From positions 60,155,001 to 60,219,000 of the forward strand of contig JASDFA010000001.1 of NCBI GenBank assembly GCA_035772735.1: DNA of 64,000 nucleotides, in the 5' to 3' direction. Both the position numbers and the translations under genes were made by a program. This document shows, one piece after another, positions 11,632 through 22,347 of the stretch (positions within the stretch are counted from its first letter, which is position 1; each line of letters begins with the position of its first letter). The DNA is from Datura wrightii. Taxonomy: Eukaryota; Streptophyta; Magnoliopsida; Solanales; Solanaceae. Below the pieces are notes generated by a model. The model did no database searches. It saw only the letters and a list, made by a program, of their open reading frames with translations, and had not been told where the DNA came from.

Positions 11632-11640
11632 ATCAAGAGG

Positions 11641-11838
11641 GTCTGCCACTCTACTACCCTCAGGTACTGCTGGTACGGGAGGAGCTGGAGGTCTATCTAG
11701 CATTACTCTAACCGATACTGGAGGAACTATAATACCTGGGGCAGGAGACTCACTCTGAGCCTCTGACCTGTCTCCCTAATCCACTAAAGGGCGACTAGTA
11801 CCCTCTCCAACAGTTAGGCCAATTAGCCTCGTAGTCAT
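11641..11838 (-). pseudogene. gag, N-terminal part
   Basis: Minus-strand ATG at 11836-11838, followed by MTTRLIGLTVGEGTSRPL, a stop, then a proline-rich stretch (PAPGIIVPPVSV, RPPAPPVPAVPEG). Proline-rich N-termini are common in Del/Tekay gag. The frame runs into the LTR complex at 11635 and continues beyond it at 7833, so the two parts were contiguous before that insertion. This start is chosen because it is the first ATG after the primer site and opens in the direction of gag. Confidence 0.65.
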
Positions 11839-12048
11839 CTTCCTTGTCAAAAGCATACACTAAAATAATAACACGATTTAGATACCGCAGTACTTATGAC
11901 TTCTCCCTAGAGCACGAACTATTATTTAAAAAAAGTGAAACAATTCCTAGATGTCTTATAGCCTCCTAATTATAAGTATGGTGCACAGCATACCCATAAG
12001 CAAGACTCTACTAGGCACGGCTTTGTAGACTCCCTAGGACGCGACTTC

Positions 12049-12061
12049 GCTCTGATACAAA
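12049..12061 (-). promoter_or_regulatory. Primer binding site (initiator tRNA-Met type)
   Basis: On the minus strand, TTTGTATCAGAGC lies three bases after the 5' LTR end. It differs in one or two bases from the TGGTATCAGAGC complement of plant initiator tRNA-Met. Confidence 0.8.
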
Positions 12062-12775
12062 GTCTGTCACGCATCAAAAATAGGGTAGGGCGCAACTGGA
12101 ACTCGATTCATGATTGATCAAGAAGTCGGCTATATAGCATCTATAAATGTAACACTAAGGCTGACCAATCCACCTGTCACAACCAACCAAGATAAATATT
12201 GGACTCATAATGTCTCGATAATAATGAATATGCAATCTGGAAAGCCGACAAGGCTACAATAAAGCTAAACAGAGCAATGGAGAACCAACACAACTACACA
12301 ACCAAAACTACTATACAAACTAGTCCATATCAGCCTCTACAGAGTAAATAAACTGAAATGCATGGGACAGAGCCCCGGCCTACCCATGCTTTACACAAAT
12401 CTCAAAATAGTCAAAACAAGGACATGGCTCTTGGAAGAGAGGAGCATACCACTATTCTGCTGAAATCTGGCTCATACTGCGTCCAGTGATTTGAGCCTCG
12501 GCTTATACCTGCAGCACGATTACAGGAAGGGCCCCCAGATGAAGGGACGTCAGTACAAATAAAATGTACTGGTATGTAAGACTAAAAACTATAAACATAT
12601 AAGATAAAAATGATAACTGGGCCAGAAATAAGGAATAGTAACAACCTGGAATCTTGAAAATCAAAACCTGACAATAACTCAACATTGAAGTGTAAATGCA
12701 ATCATCTAATGCACAACAAAGACTATAACTAAAATGTCAGCACCCAGCCGATCATAAAATTCATATAAAATTTGT

Positions 12776-12882
12776 CCAGCCAGTGTACCACACCGGGGTA
12801 AAAATAAAAATGCCTCCAGTCGATGTACCACATCGAGGTAAAATTCATCCAGCCGGTGTACCACATCTAGGTAAAAATACCT
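12776..12882. repeat. Tandem units with CCGGTGTACC-type palindrome (3 copies)
   Basis: Counterpart of 1001-1140. Three units of about 36 bases, including CAGTGTACCACACCGG and CCGGTGTACCACATC. Confidence 0.8.
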
Positions 12883-13289
12883 CCTTCGTAATGCGTAATT
12901 GCAAGTGAGCACATATAACATGTAAAGCTAGAAAAGAGCACTTAAATGCATGTATCCAAAACTTGTATAAATCATAAGGAACTACGGATGACCTAATAGT
13001 TTCAACAAGATTTATGGATCGTGTTCAAGGGACATTAGAGTTCGGAGACTCGCTAGCTTGTCATTCGGCTTAAGGGAAAGGGATTATGAAATCTCCCCTT
13101 GGCCTGACATATTTCATAACATAAACATAATATAAAGAACAACCATAACCAAGCAATCCTAGTTCAATAAGCTCGTCTACCCTTAATAGCTTGCGATGTC
13201 TTTACTTGGTGGAAAATTATTTACACGTCATCATCTTGTCTCTCACCAGTTTCAGTTAGCAACTAGACCTTTAAACACATTTAATATCA

Positions 13290-13332
13290 CAAACACACAC
13301 ACATATATATATATATACACATATATATATAC
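13290..13332. repeat. Compound microsatellite (CA)n(TA)n
   Basis: Allelic counterpart of 1656-1692 within the 5' LTR, longer in TA. Confidence 0.85.
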
Positions 13333-14826
13333 AGACAGTAAGGACCAGCTAACAATGCCCACGTTGAGGGGTCTCCAACTCAATGTACAACTACGATAAT
13401 AATCAACACAATATAACACTTTAGATGCCTCAATTTGGCTAGTCATAATATTAACATTTAACCTCAATAGAACATGAAACTTTAAAGCTTAAATGAAGCT
13501 TAACATACTGCCTCAATACTTGTAAAGAGGTTGCTGCTCATTCAATTTACAACGCCCAAATTGTTCTTAAAAGAACGATGGGCAGGACGCCTTACATACC
13601 TCTCTCCGATGAACTTTTTTTAGCTGATTTTCTATTTCAATGATCAGCCTTCAACCTCCTTAATACATTGGTTTTATAGGCAAAAAATAATCTTAATCTT
13701 CAGCACAAAATTCAACCCAAAATAACTAATCAAAGGTAGTCACAATAGCAATAACAACACACGGCAACATCAATAATATTTAGCCATTTTCTCAACTAGT
13801 TTTAACTAACTTTTGAGGGAGAAACAAGAGTAAATTTTTACCTAAGTTCTGCTGTAATTCTTCCCCTCAATATGAAGTATAATTCCAGCAAAATAAACAG
13901 CCAAAAAGCCTAATAAAAACGAGCAAAGCTCAGCTCACAAACAGTCCATCGGCAGCTCACTTAGCTGCCAATTTCCAGCTTTTCTCTTTGCAATTTGAGA
14001 GGTTTAAAAGGGGTGAAATCCTTACCTTTTGTTCGGTGGTTGTTCTTGGTTAAGAATAGGAGTAATTGACCTCAACTTCTTGTCCAAAAATGCAGCAACC
14101 TTTCTATCTAAAACGCAGTAGAAGCAGTTCACAAACACACCAAATACACCTCTAACTTCTAGCTTTTACTCATGAATTCAAGCAAGTTTAGTAGTAGAAA
14201 ATTCTCACCTTTTATACTTGTGTATAATCCCTACCAATAAGTAGCACATATGTGGCTTAGAAATGCTTTAGAAATGCAGCAACTCACCACAACAACACTG
14301 CAAAAAATGCAGCTACAAAGCAGCAACAACTTCACCACAAAGTTGCCTTCACTTCCATGGATTTTTGCTTGAGTTTTGATGGTGTTTTCTTGAGGGAGTC
14401 CTCTTGATTTCTTAGGCTTTTCTGCTAGAAAATATAGATTAAGCAAGCACCTCATATCTGAAAATGTTGAAAATGATCTCATAACACAAAACTTAAAATA
14501 TAAAGATTTTTGGGCAGTGGCCACATCATTACCCATAGTGCCACCATCAAATGCCTATAACTTTTTACTCTGAACTCTGATGACAAGCGGTTTGATTTTC
14601 TGAAAACTAGACTAAAAAATCTTTAATTTGATAGGGATTCTAAATCATTATATTTTGGGAGATATGGTCATTTAAATTTGACCCTTACTTATGAATTTCA
14701 CATACTCTTTCCTTTTTCGTTCGTACACATTTCCCTTGTCATCTACGACCAATATACAACCCGTACTTCCCTTGACATAGTATACAAATACCAACTAATC
14801 ACCGAAAAAAATTTCCAAGTGTAACA

Positions 14827-14831
14827 GTACT
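14827..14831. repeat. Target site duplication GTACT (right)
   Basis: Exact repeat of 282-286. The LINE sequence resumes directly here. Confidence 0.93.
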
Positions 14832-15992
14832 TCCACAAACTCTTAAATGAATGAGGGGATGGAGACATTGTGCTGGGGGAGCTGGAGCACTCAGAGAGGC
14901 ATCGCGATTGTGGGTATTTTAGATGTATAAGGGTTGAGGAAGTTAAGGGTTCTATTCATAGGATGCGTAGGGGTAGAGCGATCGGGACTGATGAAATTCC
15001 AGTGGAATTCTAGAAGGGCATAGGCAAGGTAGGTTTGGAGTGGTTGACCAAACTGTTTAATGTCGTTTTTAAGATGACAAAGATGCCCGAGAAATGGAGA
15101 TGGAGTACAATGGTACTGTTATTTAAAAATAAGGGCAACATTCAAAATTGCAAAACCATAGGGGTATCAAATTTCTAAGACACACTATGAAGGTGTGGGA
15201 GAGAATGGTGGAAAGCAAGGTGAGAAGGGGCATAGCAATTTCCAAGAATCGGTTTGGATTCATTCCAAGGCGCTCAACTATAGAATCCATTCATGTCGTG
15301 AGGATATTAGTGGAGCTGTATAGGAATAAGAAGAAGGATCTCCACATAGTGTTCATCGACGTAGAAAAGGCTTACGACAAAGTCCTGAAGGAGGTTTTTT
15401 GGAGTTGTTTGGAGGGTAGAGGTGTACCGATGATGTACATTAGGGTGATTAAGGATATGTACGATAGAATCAAGACTCGGGTGATAACGGTGGAAGGAGA
15501 CTCGGAGAACTTTCCATTCTTGATGGGGTTGCACCAGGGATCAGCACTTAACCCATTTTTATTTGCCTTGGTGATGGATACACTGATGCAAGGGATTCAA
15601 GGAGAGAGGTACCATGGTGTATGTTATTTGCAGATGACATAGTTTTGGTGGACGAGACTCGCGGAGGTGTAAACTTTAAGTTGGAGGTTTGGAAACAAAC
15701 CTTGGAGTCTAAAGGGTTTAAGTTGAGCAAGACCAAGACAGAATATGTGGAGTGTAAATTCAGTGACATGATGCATGGGGATGATGTGGAGGCGATGTTG
15801 GATACACAAGTTGTCCAAAAGAGAGAAATTTTCAAGTACCTTGGATCTATTATCCAAGAAAATAGAGAGATCGACGAGGATGTTGCCCATTATATTAGTG
15901 CAGGATGGATGAAATGGAGGCTCGCATATGGTGTCTTATGTGATAAGAAGATGCCAGCAAAGCTTAAAGGTAAGTTCTATAGAGCAGTGGTT

Positions 15993-15997
15993 AGACC
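15993..15997. repeat. Target site duplication AGACC (left)
   Basis: AGACC before the LTR start TGATAATG is repeated exactly at 21501-21505. Confidence 0.93.
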
Positions 15998-17818
15998 TGA
16001 TAATGCTCAAACCCACACCTCCTACTGAAGTATGAAGTGAACGTTGTGAATAAAGAACCCAACAAAGAGGTTGGGGTCGAACGCACAGGGAATATGAAAG
16101 ATCTAGACTAATGCCGGTAAGTGAACTTGTTGGTTAGTTACTCCATTTTGAGGGGCTTCAAGAAAATAGTAATTAAAACAACAATTGAAATTATGATGTA
16201 ACTCAAGATTGAAGATTAACTAGGTTTTGTGTTCCCCATGGATTCATAACTGCTTCGAGTATACACATGTGATCAATACCAATGCTTACTTGTAGAATTG
16301 ATAACTAGGTTTTATCCAAATGAATGGTTCGTCCCTATTAGATGAATATACTCAATCACCGGGTCAGGTCTTATGAGCGATTTCAAACTATCCGTTATCA
16401 ATATGTTTCAAATTTAACTATCCTGCGACCACAGCTCAAGTTAATATAATGATCATCAAGATCAAGGCTTTGTTGTAATTCTTTTTTCCTAATCTCTGCC
16501 TCTCTAGGCTTAAGCAAGTAAAAAATTCGAGCAATTCCTAACATTGTACACCGTTAAGAAATGTTTAAGTATGAAGAGAGTACAATACAAGTATTTTGCA
16601 TTGATTTTGAATCACTTTGTTGTATTCCTAGCTCGTTAATCCACCATAGTTACCACAACCTTAGCTATAGAGGTTTTAGCCTCTCATAGTTGCAAGGTTG
16701 TGATATGCATTCATCATTAAACACAGAATTCAATTTACAATCGTAGATGAGAGAAAAGCTTCTTTCATTATATCAGAAAAACCTCAAGAACAATTGATAA
16801 AGATCAAGAAAGAATCCAAGAAAAGGTTGATCACAAGTCAAATCAACTCAATTCTATATTTTTCCCTCAAATCTCTATTGTTTTCATACCTCTCTCACAT
16901 CTCTCTAATGTTCCTTATCACTCTCTCTTTTCTAATTTGCTACTCTATTACATAGAAATAAAGGGTATTTATAATAGTAAAGTAAGCCTTCCTTGTTCCT
17001 TCATGGAGTGGAATTGGGATTTGTAACTCTTTTTCCTAGTTGAAGTAGGATTTGACTTTCTAAAAAAATAACCTAGAAAAGTATTTATACAAATAATTAA
17101 AACTTTTTCCTAAATTAACAAGAAAACTAATTTAACTGTTGCCGCCTGATCCTACGACTCATACCATGAACCTATGAGTCGTAGCTTCCTCTCATACAAT
17201 GCTTAGCAGCCTTGAATTTGGTTAAGTCCTAGAAGTTGGTACGACTACAATGCTCTTACGAGTCGTACAATGCCTGTCGTGGTCTGATCTTGTGAAGTTG
17301 GGCACCCTCTGAATATTTTCACAAGTGTTCTAGTATGACTCGTACCTTGATATCACGACTCGTGACTACCTCATGCCCTAGGATCTTCCAATCACATTTT
17401 CTCTGAAGTTCACCATGGCTCTTTGGTGCGAGTCGTATGTTGCTCGTATCTTTCATTCGTACCATGGGCTCAGACAAGTGCAATATTTCAATAATTTTCC
17501 ACGACTGCTATAGTACGGCTCGTACCAGGATGGTACAGCTCTTACCAAGAGTCGTACATGGCCAGTGCCTTATGCAGTTCCTCTGAATTTTGCCACAGAT
17601 GCTATGTATGGCTCATACTTCCAAGGTATGACTCATACCGAGGTCTGCAATTTCATCATTTTCAGCACTCTTTTCTCTTCTTTTACATATTTCAACTCCA
17701 ATACATAATTTCCCTGAAAACAAAGTAAAAGTACATCATATATGTATAAACACACCTAAGACCATGCATATTTTCTATGTTTTAAGCGTCGAAAGGGCTG
17801 TAAATTCACAATACATCA
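15998..17818 (-). repeat. 3' LTR of the non-autonomous Athila-like element
   Basis: TGATAATGC at the left and CATCA at the right. It matches 19704-21500 over its whole length and holds the cluster of TACGACTCGTA-type words (17150-17640). Confidence 0.9.
17150..17640. repeat. Cluster of TACGACTCGTACC-type palindromic words
   Basis: About a dozen variants of GGTACGACTCGTACC and its halves (GAGTCGTA, CGGCTCGTACC, GTATGACTCGTACC) lie irregularly spaced in 490 bases. The other LTR carries the same cluster at 20830-21325 and the + strand relative at about 52835-53310. Confidence 0.85.
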
Positions 17819-18395
17819 ACACCCTCAACTTAAGACTTTTGCATGTCCTCAGGCAAAGAAAACTAAAACTAAAAATGATGCTTAACTAGAGAATAAACCT
17901 GGGATACTACAGCCAACAATCAATCAAAATTTGCACCATAAACTCAAACAACTTTTGACCCTTTTTCTCATAAACTAAATCAGCATATGCACATCAAGCA
18001 ATCACAAACCATGATAAATAGGGATCAAGATATGTCATCTACTTATTAACAGGTAGTCAAGTCATCATCAATGCTTCTCACACAGACAAATGACAGAATC
18101 AAACACAAATCATGTACCCTCACAACAAATGAAGTCCCCCATTCACAAATATAGGAAAATATGAAACATGGGACTGAACCAGTAAGACTCACGCCCTCAC
18201 AAAGAAGTTTCAAATAATGCATATTGGATACCATAGGCTTGCCTTTATTTTCTCTACTTTGGTTTGTTAGATGGTCAGGCTAGGATCACTATAGGACGAG
18301 CTTTTGAATTGTAATATAGGCTTTCAGGCTGGGTATGGTAGAGATGGAATCTTTTGAGTGACTAAACCCTTCCTTGGCACTACATACACGTGACT

Positions 18396-18475
18396 CCATT
18401 TTTTCACTTTTTCACTTTTTCAGTTTTTCACTTTTTCACTTTTTCACTCTTTCACCCTTTTACTCTTTTTTTCCA
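18396..18475. repeat. Tandem decamers CTTTTTCACT
   Basis: Seven or so consecutive copies of TTTTTCACTT-like decamers, one of them with CAG for CAC, continuing into degenerate TTTCACCC units. The apparent open frame over this stretch is a product of the repeat. Confidence 0.85.
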
Positions 18476-19680
18476 CTTTTCCTCCCTTTTTACCCGCTAT
18501 ATGTACTTGTATGAGTGTGGTGTGTTTCTTCAAACTTTTCATGCATCATTCTCTTTTGGCATTTCTTTTTCAAATTTTTTTTCTTTTTCTTTTGTCACAC
18601 CACACCTCATTTTTCACTTTTTTTGCTCTTCCTTTTTTACCTTCCCATTATTTATGAACCCCTACTCTAGCCACCCTTAACTTAGGAATTTTATCTATGT
18701 TGAGGTTCACAATGTCCAAGGAGGGACCAGGGCCAAAACAGGTTCATTATCTAAAAAAAAGGGTACGGTTAATTGGCTGATCAAAGAAAAGAATGGTCTA
18801 TTTAAGGCTCAAAAATTTTGATCAAGGGAATCATATGATTTCGGTAGGGTTATTTAGGCAAAAAATGAGCTCAACAAGAACGGTCTATGATCCTTTCCTA
18901 ACCAACTATCCTAAAACCTATGCAAAGACCAAAATCGGGCAAGTTCTAGATCCTCTACGCAGTATTGAACTAGGTATTAGACCTCACTCACTCACTCATG
19001 GTACATGACTTGCATTCACTCTACTTGTCCGGTTTATACATGGTTTACCAAAAACTATACATGCTAATATATTAAATAACATAAAAGATCCACAGAAATC
19101 ATGCTTGTAATCACAGGTACATAGCTAACCATCAAAAATTTCTAAACAGGGCCATTTTTTTTTACATATCCAAAACTAGTGCAATTTATTGGTTGATTAC
19201 TCCTAAGCTACTTTCTAATTAAACAAAAATCACAAAACTAAAATCTTAAACATGTCGGTTCTACTAGATAGCATGCCCGAGGGAAAAGAAACACGGCAAG
19301 AAGAATCCTCGGACGAATCAAAATCCCCAAAAATTACAAGTACACCCCCTCCCATTTTTAAAAAGCATGATTCATCCCAGAAGCATAGAATGTAAAAACA
19401 GAGGGAAGGGAGCATACCTGTGGCTACTCAGACTTTACCATCCATGGGTTGCCTCCCATGCAGCGCCTGACTTAACGTCGCGACATGATGTAAGTATCTT
19501 GACTACTTAGACTTTGTCAAGGAACTCGGACTCATCCTCCACTGTCTTAAATGTTTGGCTTTGCCAAGAGGCATCCTTGATGAGACAAAATAAAACAAAC
19601 AAAAACATAAAAGAGGAAATAACAACCAAAAGTTAAATACAAGTAATTAATCTAATCCTTGTTGTATTCCCCGTTTGTAT

Positions 19681-19703
19681 TCCCCGGCAATGGTGCCACT
19701 TTT
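19681..19703 (-). promoter_or_regulatory. Primer binding site (Athila/Tat type)
   Basis: Minus strand AAAAGTGGCACCATTGCC followed by GGGGA directly after the LTR. The same site with small changes occurs at 54304-54325. Confidence 0.78.
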
Positions 19704-21500
19704 TGATAATGCCCAAACTCACACCTCCTGCTGAAGTATGAAGTGAATGTTGTCAATAAAGAAGCCAACAAAGATTTTGGGGTCGAACTCACAGGGAATA
19801 TGAAAGATCTAGACTAATGCCAGTAAGTGAACTTGTGTTTCAAGAAAATAATAATTAAAACAATGATTGAAGTTATGATGTAAATCAAGATTGAAGATTA
19901 ACTAGGGTTTGTGTTCCCCATGGGTTCATAACTGCTTCGAGTATACACACGTGATCAATACCAAGCTTACTTGTAGAACTAATAACTAGAGTTCATCAAA
20001 ACGACTGGTTCATCCCTATTGGATGACTATACTCAATCACCGGATTAAGTCTCATGAGCGGTTTCAAACTATCTGTTATCAATATTTTCTAAATTTAACT
20101 ATCCTGCGACCACAACTCAAGTTAATACAATGATCATCAAGATCAAGACTTTGTTGTAATTCTCTTTTCCTAATCTCTACCTCTCTAGGCTCAAGAAAGT
20201 AAAGAATTCAGGTAAGTTCTAATGTTGTACACTGCTAAGAAATGTTTAAGCATAAAGAGTATACAATTCAAGCATTTTGCATTGGTTTTGAATCACTTTT
20301 GTGTATCTCTAGCTCGTTAATTCACCATGGTTCCCACAACCCTAGCTATAGAGGTTTTAGCCTCTCATAGTTGCAAGATTGTGGTATGCATTCATTATTA
20401 AATACATAATTCAATACTTACAATCGTAGATGAGAGAAAATCTCCTTTTGTTATATCAGAAAAACCTCAAGAACAATCAATAAAGATCAAGAAAGAATCC
20501 AAGAAAAGGTTGATCACAAGCCAATCAACTCAACTCTATGTTTTTACCTCGAATCTCTATTGTTTTCACACCTCTCTCACTTCTCTCTAATGTCCCATAT
20601 TGTTCTCTCCTTTCTAATTTGCTACTCTATTACATAGAAATAAGGGTATTTATAATAGTAGAGTAAGCCTTCCTTGTTCTTTCATGGAGTAGAATTGGGA
20701 TTTGTAACTCCTTTTCCGAGTTGAAGTAGGATTTGACTTTCTAAAAAATAATCTAGAAAAGTATTTATACAAATAATTAAAAAAATTTCCTAAATTAGCA
20801 GGGAAACTAATTTAACTGTTGTCGCTTGATCCTACGACTCATAACATGAACCTATGTATCATAGCTTCCTCTCGTACAATGCTTGGCAGCCGTGAATTTA
20901 GTGAAGTCCTAGGAGTTGGTACGACTCATACAATGCTCTTACGAGTCATACAATATTTGTCGTGGTCTAATATTGTGAAGTTGGGCACCCTCTGAATATT
21001 TTCACGAGTGTTGTGGTACGACTCGTACCTTGATATCACGACCCATGACTACCTCATGCCTTAGGATCTGCCAATCACATTTTCTCTGAAGTTCACCACG
21101 GCTCTTTGGTGCAAGTCGTATGTGACTCGTATCTTCCATTCGTACCATGAGCTCAGACAAGTGCAATATTTCTGTAATTTTCCACGACTGCTATGGTACG
21201 GCTCGTACCTGGATGGTACGGCTCTTACCAAGAGTCATACATGGCCAGTGCCTTATGTAGTTCCTCTGAATTTTTCCACAGATGTTATGTACAGCTCATA
21301 CTTCCAACGTACGACTCGTACCGAGGTCTGCAATTTCACCATTTTCAGCACTCTTTTCTCTTCTTTTGCACATTTCAACTCCAATACATAATTTCCATGA
21401 AAAAAAATAAAAGTGAATCACATATGTATAAACACACCTAAGAACATACATATTTTCTATGTTTTAAGCGTCAAAAGTGCTGTAAATTCACAGCACATCA
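19704..21500 (-). repeat. 5' LTR of the non-autonomous Athila-like element
   Basis: TGATAATGCC start and CACATCA end. It matches 15998-17818, with small indels and scattered substitutions. Confidence 0.9.
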
Positions 21501-22220
21501 AGACCGACTATGTTGTATGGGGTGGAGTATTGGCCAGTCAATAACTCCCATGTGCAAAAGATGAAGGTTGCAGAGATACAGATGTTATGGTGGATGTGTG
21601 GGCATACTAGGAGAGATACGATTAGAAATGACGATATTCGGGCCAAGATGGGCATGGTTGCGATGGAGGAAAAATTGTGTGAGGCGAGACTGAGGTGGTT
21701 CGAACATGTGAAGAGGAGGTGTTCGAGTGCTGAGGTGTGGAGGTGTGAGAGATTAACTATGGATGATTTTAAGAGTGTGAGAGGTAGAGCGAAGATGTAA
21801 TAAGGAGAGGTGATTAGAAAGGATATGGCACAATTGCAGCTTATCGAGGATTTGACCTTAGATAGGAAGATGTGGAATGCCCGAATTAGGGTAGCAGTGT
21901 GTTGCACTGTTTTTTCGCCTTTAGTAGTAGGCTTAGTGTTGCTCTTATAGTTGCTTGTCTTTCGATGTATGTTATCAACTGTTGTGACTTGTATCTTGGT
22001 TAGTGGATTGTTGTGTAGTTTCATGCTGTTACTAGTTATTGTTTTGTTATTGTGTGTTGTCTCCTCTACTGCAGTTATTTTTTCGGGACTATTTTTTTAT
22101 AAGCCGAGGGTCTGCCGGAAATAGCCTCTCTACCTCTGAGGTGGAGGTAAGGTCTGCATATATTCTACCCTCCCCAGACCCCACTTTGAGGGAATATACT
22201 GGGTGGTTGTTGTTGTTGTT
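21501..22220 (+). pseudogene. RTE-type LINE, segment 3 with TTG tail
   Basis: AGACC (21501-21505) repeats the target site. The RT C-terminal frame then resumes with LYGVEYWPV, LWWMCGHTR, KLCEARLRWFEHVKRR and a stop at about 21800, followed by a further readable stretch (GEVIRKDMAQL, WNARIRVA) to about 21900. The 3' untranslated part carries the plant RTE/SINE tail signature around 22100-22200 (CCGAGGGTCTGCCGGAAATA, GGTAAGGTCTGC, CCCTCCCCAGACCCCACTT) and ends in GGTTGTTGTTGTTGTT at about 22205-22220. Plant RTE elements end in such TTG repeats. The frame matches segments 1 and 2, and together they span about 2.2 kb of one element. Confidence 0.85.
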
Positions 22221-22347
22221 TATTTCCTTTCTCTTTCTCCTTCTCCTCCTCTTTTATTTCTTCCTTCTTCTTTATTTCTTCTTCTTTATTTCTTCTTCTT
22301 ATTTCTTCAATTTATTAAATTTTTCTTTATAAATTAAAATCTTTAAT
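22221..22347. other. Pyrimidine-rich tract after the LINE tail
   Basis: A run of CTT/TTC-rich sequence (microsatellite-like) follows the TTG tail directly. No gene is visible. Confidence 0.6.

Larger units (their letters stand above)
7834..11635. mobile_element. Complex of three LTR copies in alternating orientation
   Basis: This block interrupts gag of the surrounding gypsy element. It begins TGATAA, ends CATCA and has near-matching 5-bp flanks. It consists of three copies of related LTRs and no protein-coding domain: a minus-strand copy (7834-about 9420), a plus-strand copy (about 9411-10960) joined head-to-head to it, and a truncated minus-strand copy (about 10966-11635) joined to the end of the second. 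The second and third share clearly the same promoter and palindrome region. The first is a more distant subfamily in that part. No RT or integrase is present, so it is either a rearranged pair of solo LTRs or a non-autonomous element. The flanking duplications suggest that the outer ends belong to one insertion. Confidence 0.7.
10966..11635 (-). repeat. LTR copy 3 (minus strand, truncated)
   Basis: Reverse complement of about 9411-10000. It starts at 11635 with TGATGAGTTGG and stops near the AAGCCA word shared with copy 2 (about 9997), so only the U3 half plus leader start is present. It carries a 59-bp tandem duplication around 11053-11170 that copy 2 lacks. Confidence 0.75.
287..14826 (-). 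mobile_element. Ty3/gypsy retrotransposon, Del/Tekay type, decayed
   Basis: This is a complete but decayed LTR retrotransposon read on the minus strand. It has a 5' LTR (12065-14826), a primer binding site, gag, protease, RT, RNase H, integrase with a chromodomain-like tail, a polypurine tract, and a 3' LTR (287-3183). Both LTRs begin and end with TG/CA-like dinucleotides and the element is flanked by perfect GTACT duplications. The domain order PR-RT-RH-INT defines Ty3/gypsy. The tail resembling the chromodomain of Del/Tekay chromoviruses places the lineage. Every coding domain carries stops or frameshifts, and two catalytic positions are lost. It landed inside an RTE LINE, and its own gag was later hit by the LTR complex at 7834-11635. 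By eye the two LTRs differ at roughly one base in ten in short stretches, so the insertion is old. Confidence 0.9.
12065..14826 (-). repeat. 5' LTR of the 287-14826 gypsy element
   Basis: About 2.76 kb, matching 287-3183. It lies next to the primer binding site and is therefore the 5' LTR of a minus-strand element. It begins TGTTAC on the minus strand and is followed by the target duplication GTACT. Confidence 0.9.
14827..15997 (+). pseudogene. RTE-type LINE, segment 2 (reverse transcriptase)
   Basis: Continues the frame of segment 1. The stretch 14830-15150 reads through IGTDEIPVEFW-like and MPEKWRW-like words of the RT fingers. The long frame 15148-15642 follows with FIDVEKAYD (first catalytic aspartate) and [19 protein letters not shown] frameshift near 15612-15621 leads to the frame with [11 protein letters not shown], whose two aspartates (about 15633-15638) form the catalytic pair, and to KYLGSIIQ and [11 protein letters not shown]. 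At least two stops and one frameshift disable it. The segment stops at 15997, where the second LTR element starts. The intact enzyme copies its own RNA at nicked target DNA. Confidence 0.88.
17819..19703 (-). other. Internal region of the non-autonomous element, no coding domain
   Basis: About 1.9 kb. I see no gag, protease, RT, RNase H or integrase motif in any frame. It contains a decamer tandem array near 18396-18475, a pyrimidine-rich stretch, and the conserved non-coding word near 19449-19469. Short frames here look random. Confidence 0.75.
15998..21500 (-). mobile_element. Non-autonomous LTR element, Athila-like primer site
   Basis: Two similar LTRs (15998-17818 and 19704-21500) enclose an internal region of about 1.9 kb without any retroviral domain. 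On the minus strand the right LTR is followed by a primer site TGGCACCATTGCCGGGG, close to the TGGCGCCGTTGCCGGGG sequence that I associate with Athila/Tat Ty3 elements. The other internal end has the AAGTTGAGGGTGT purine stretch before the 3' LTR. The internal word GGTTGCCTCCCATGCAGCGCC (19449-19469) is also familiar from large non-autonomous relatives. Perfect AGACC duplications prove one insertion, into the RT of the LINE. It must have relied on proteins of an autonomous relative, such as the family at 52663-55256. Confidence 0.88.

Noticed and set aside
17150..17640. CRISPR-like array of short repeats
   Set aside because: Repeats are variable in sequence and spacing, in both orientations, and lie in a plant LTR; no array periodicity.
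18390..18680. Phe/Ser-rich 96-codon frame
   Set aside because: Produced by the decamer array and pyrimidine-rich sequence, not by coding selection.
21488..22024. 178-codon minus-strand open frame
   Set aside because: It lies antisense to the LINE RT C-terminus, whose + strand frame has clear family motifs. The antisense product has none.
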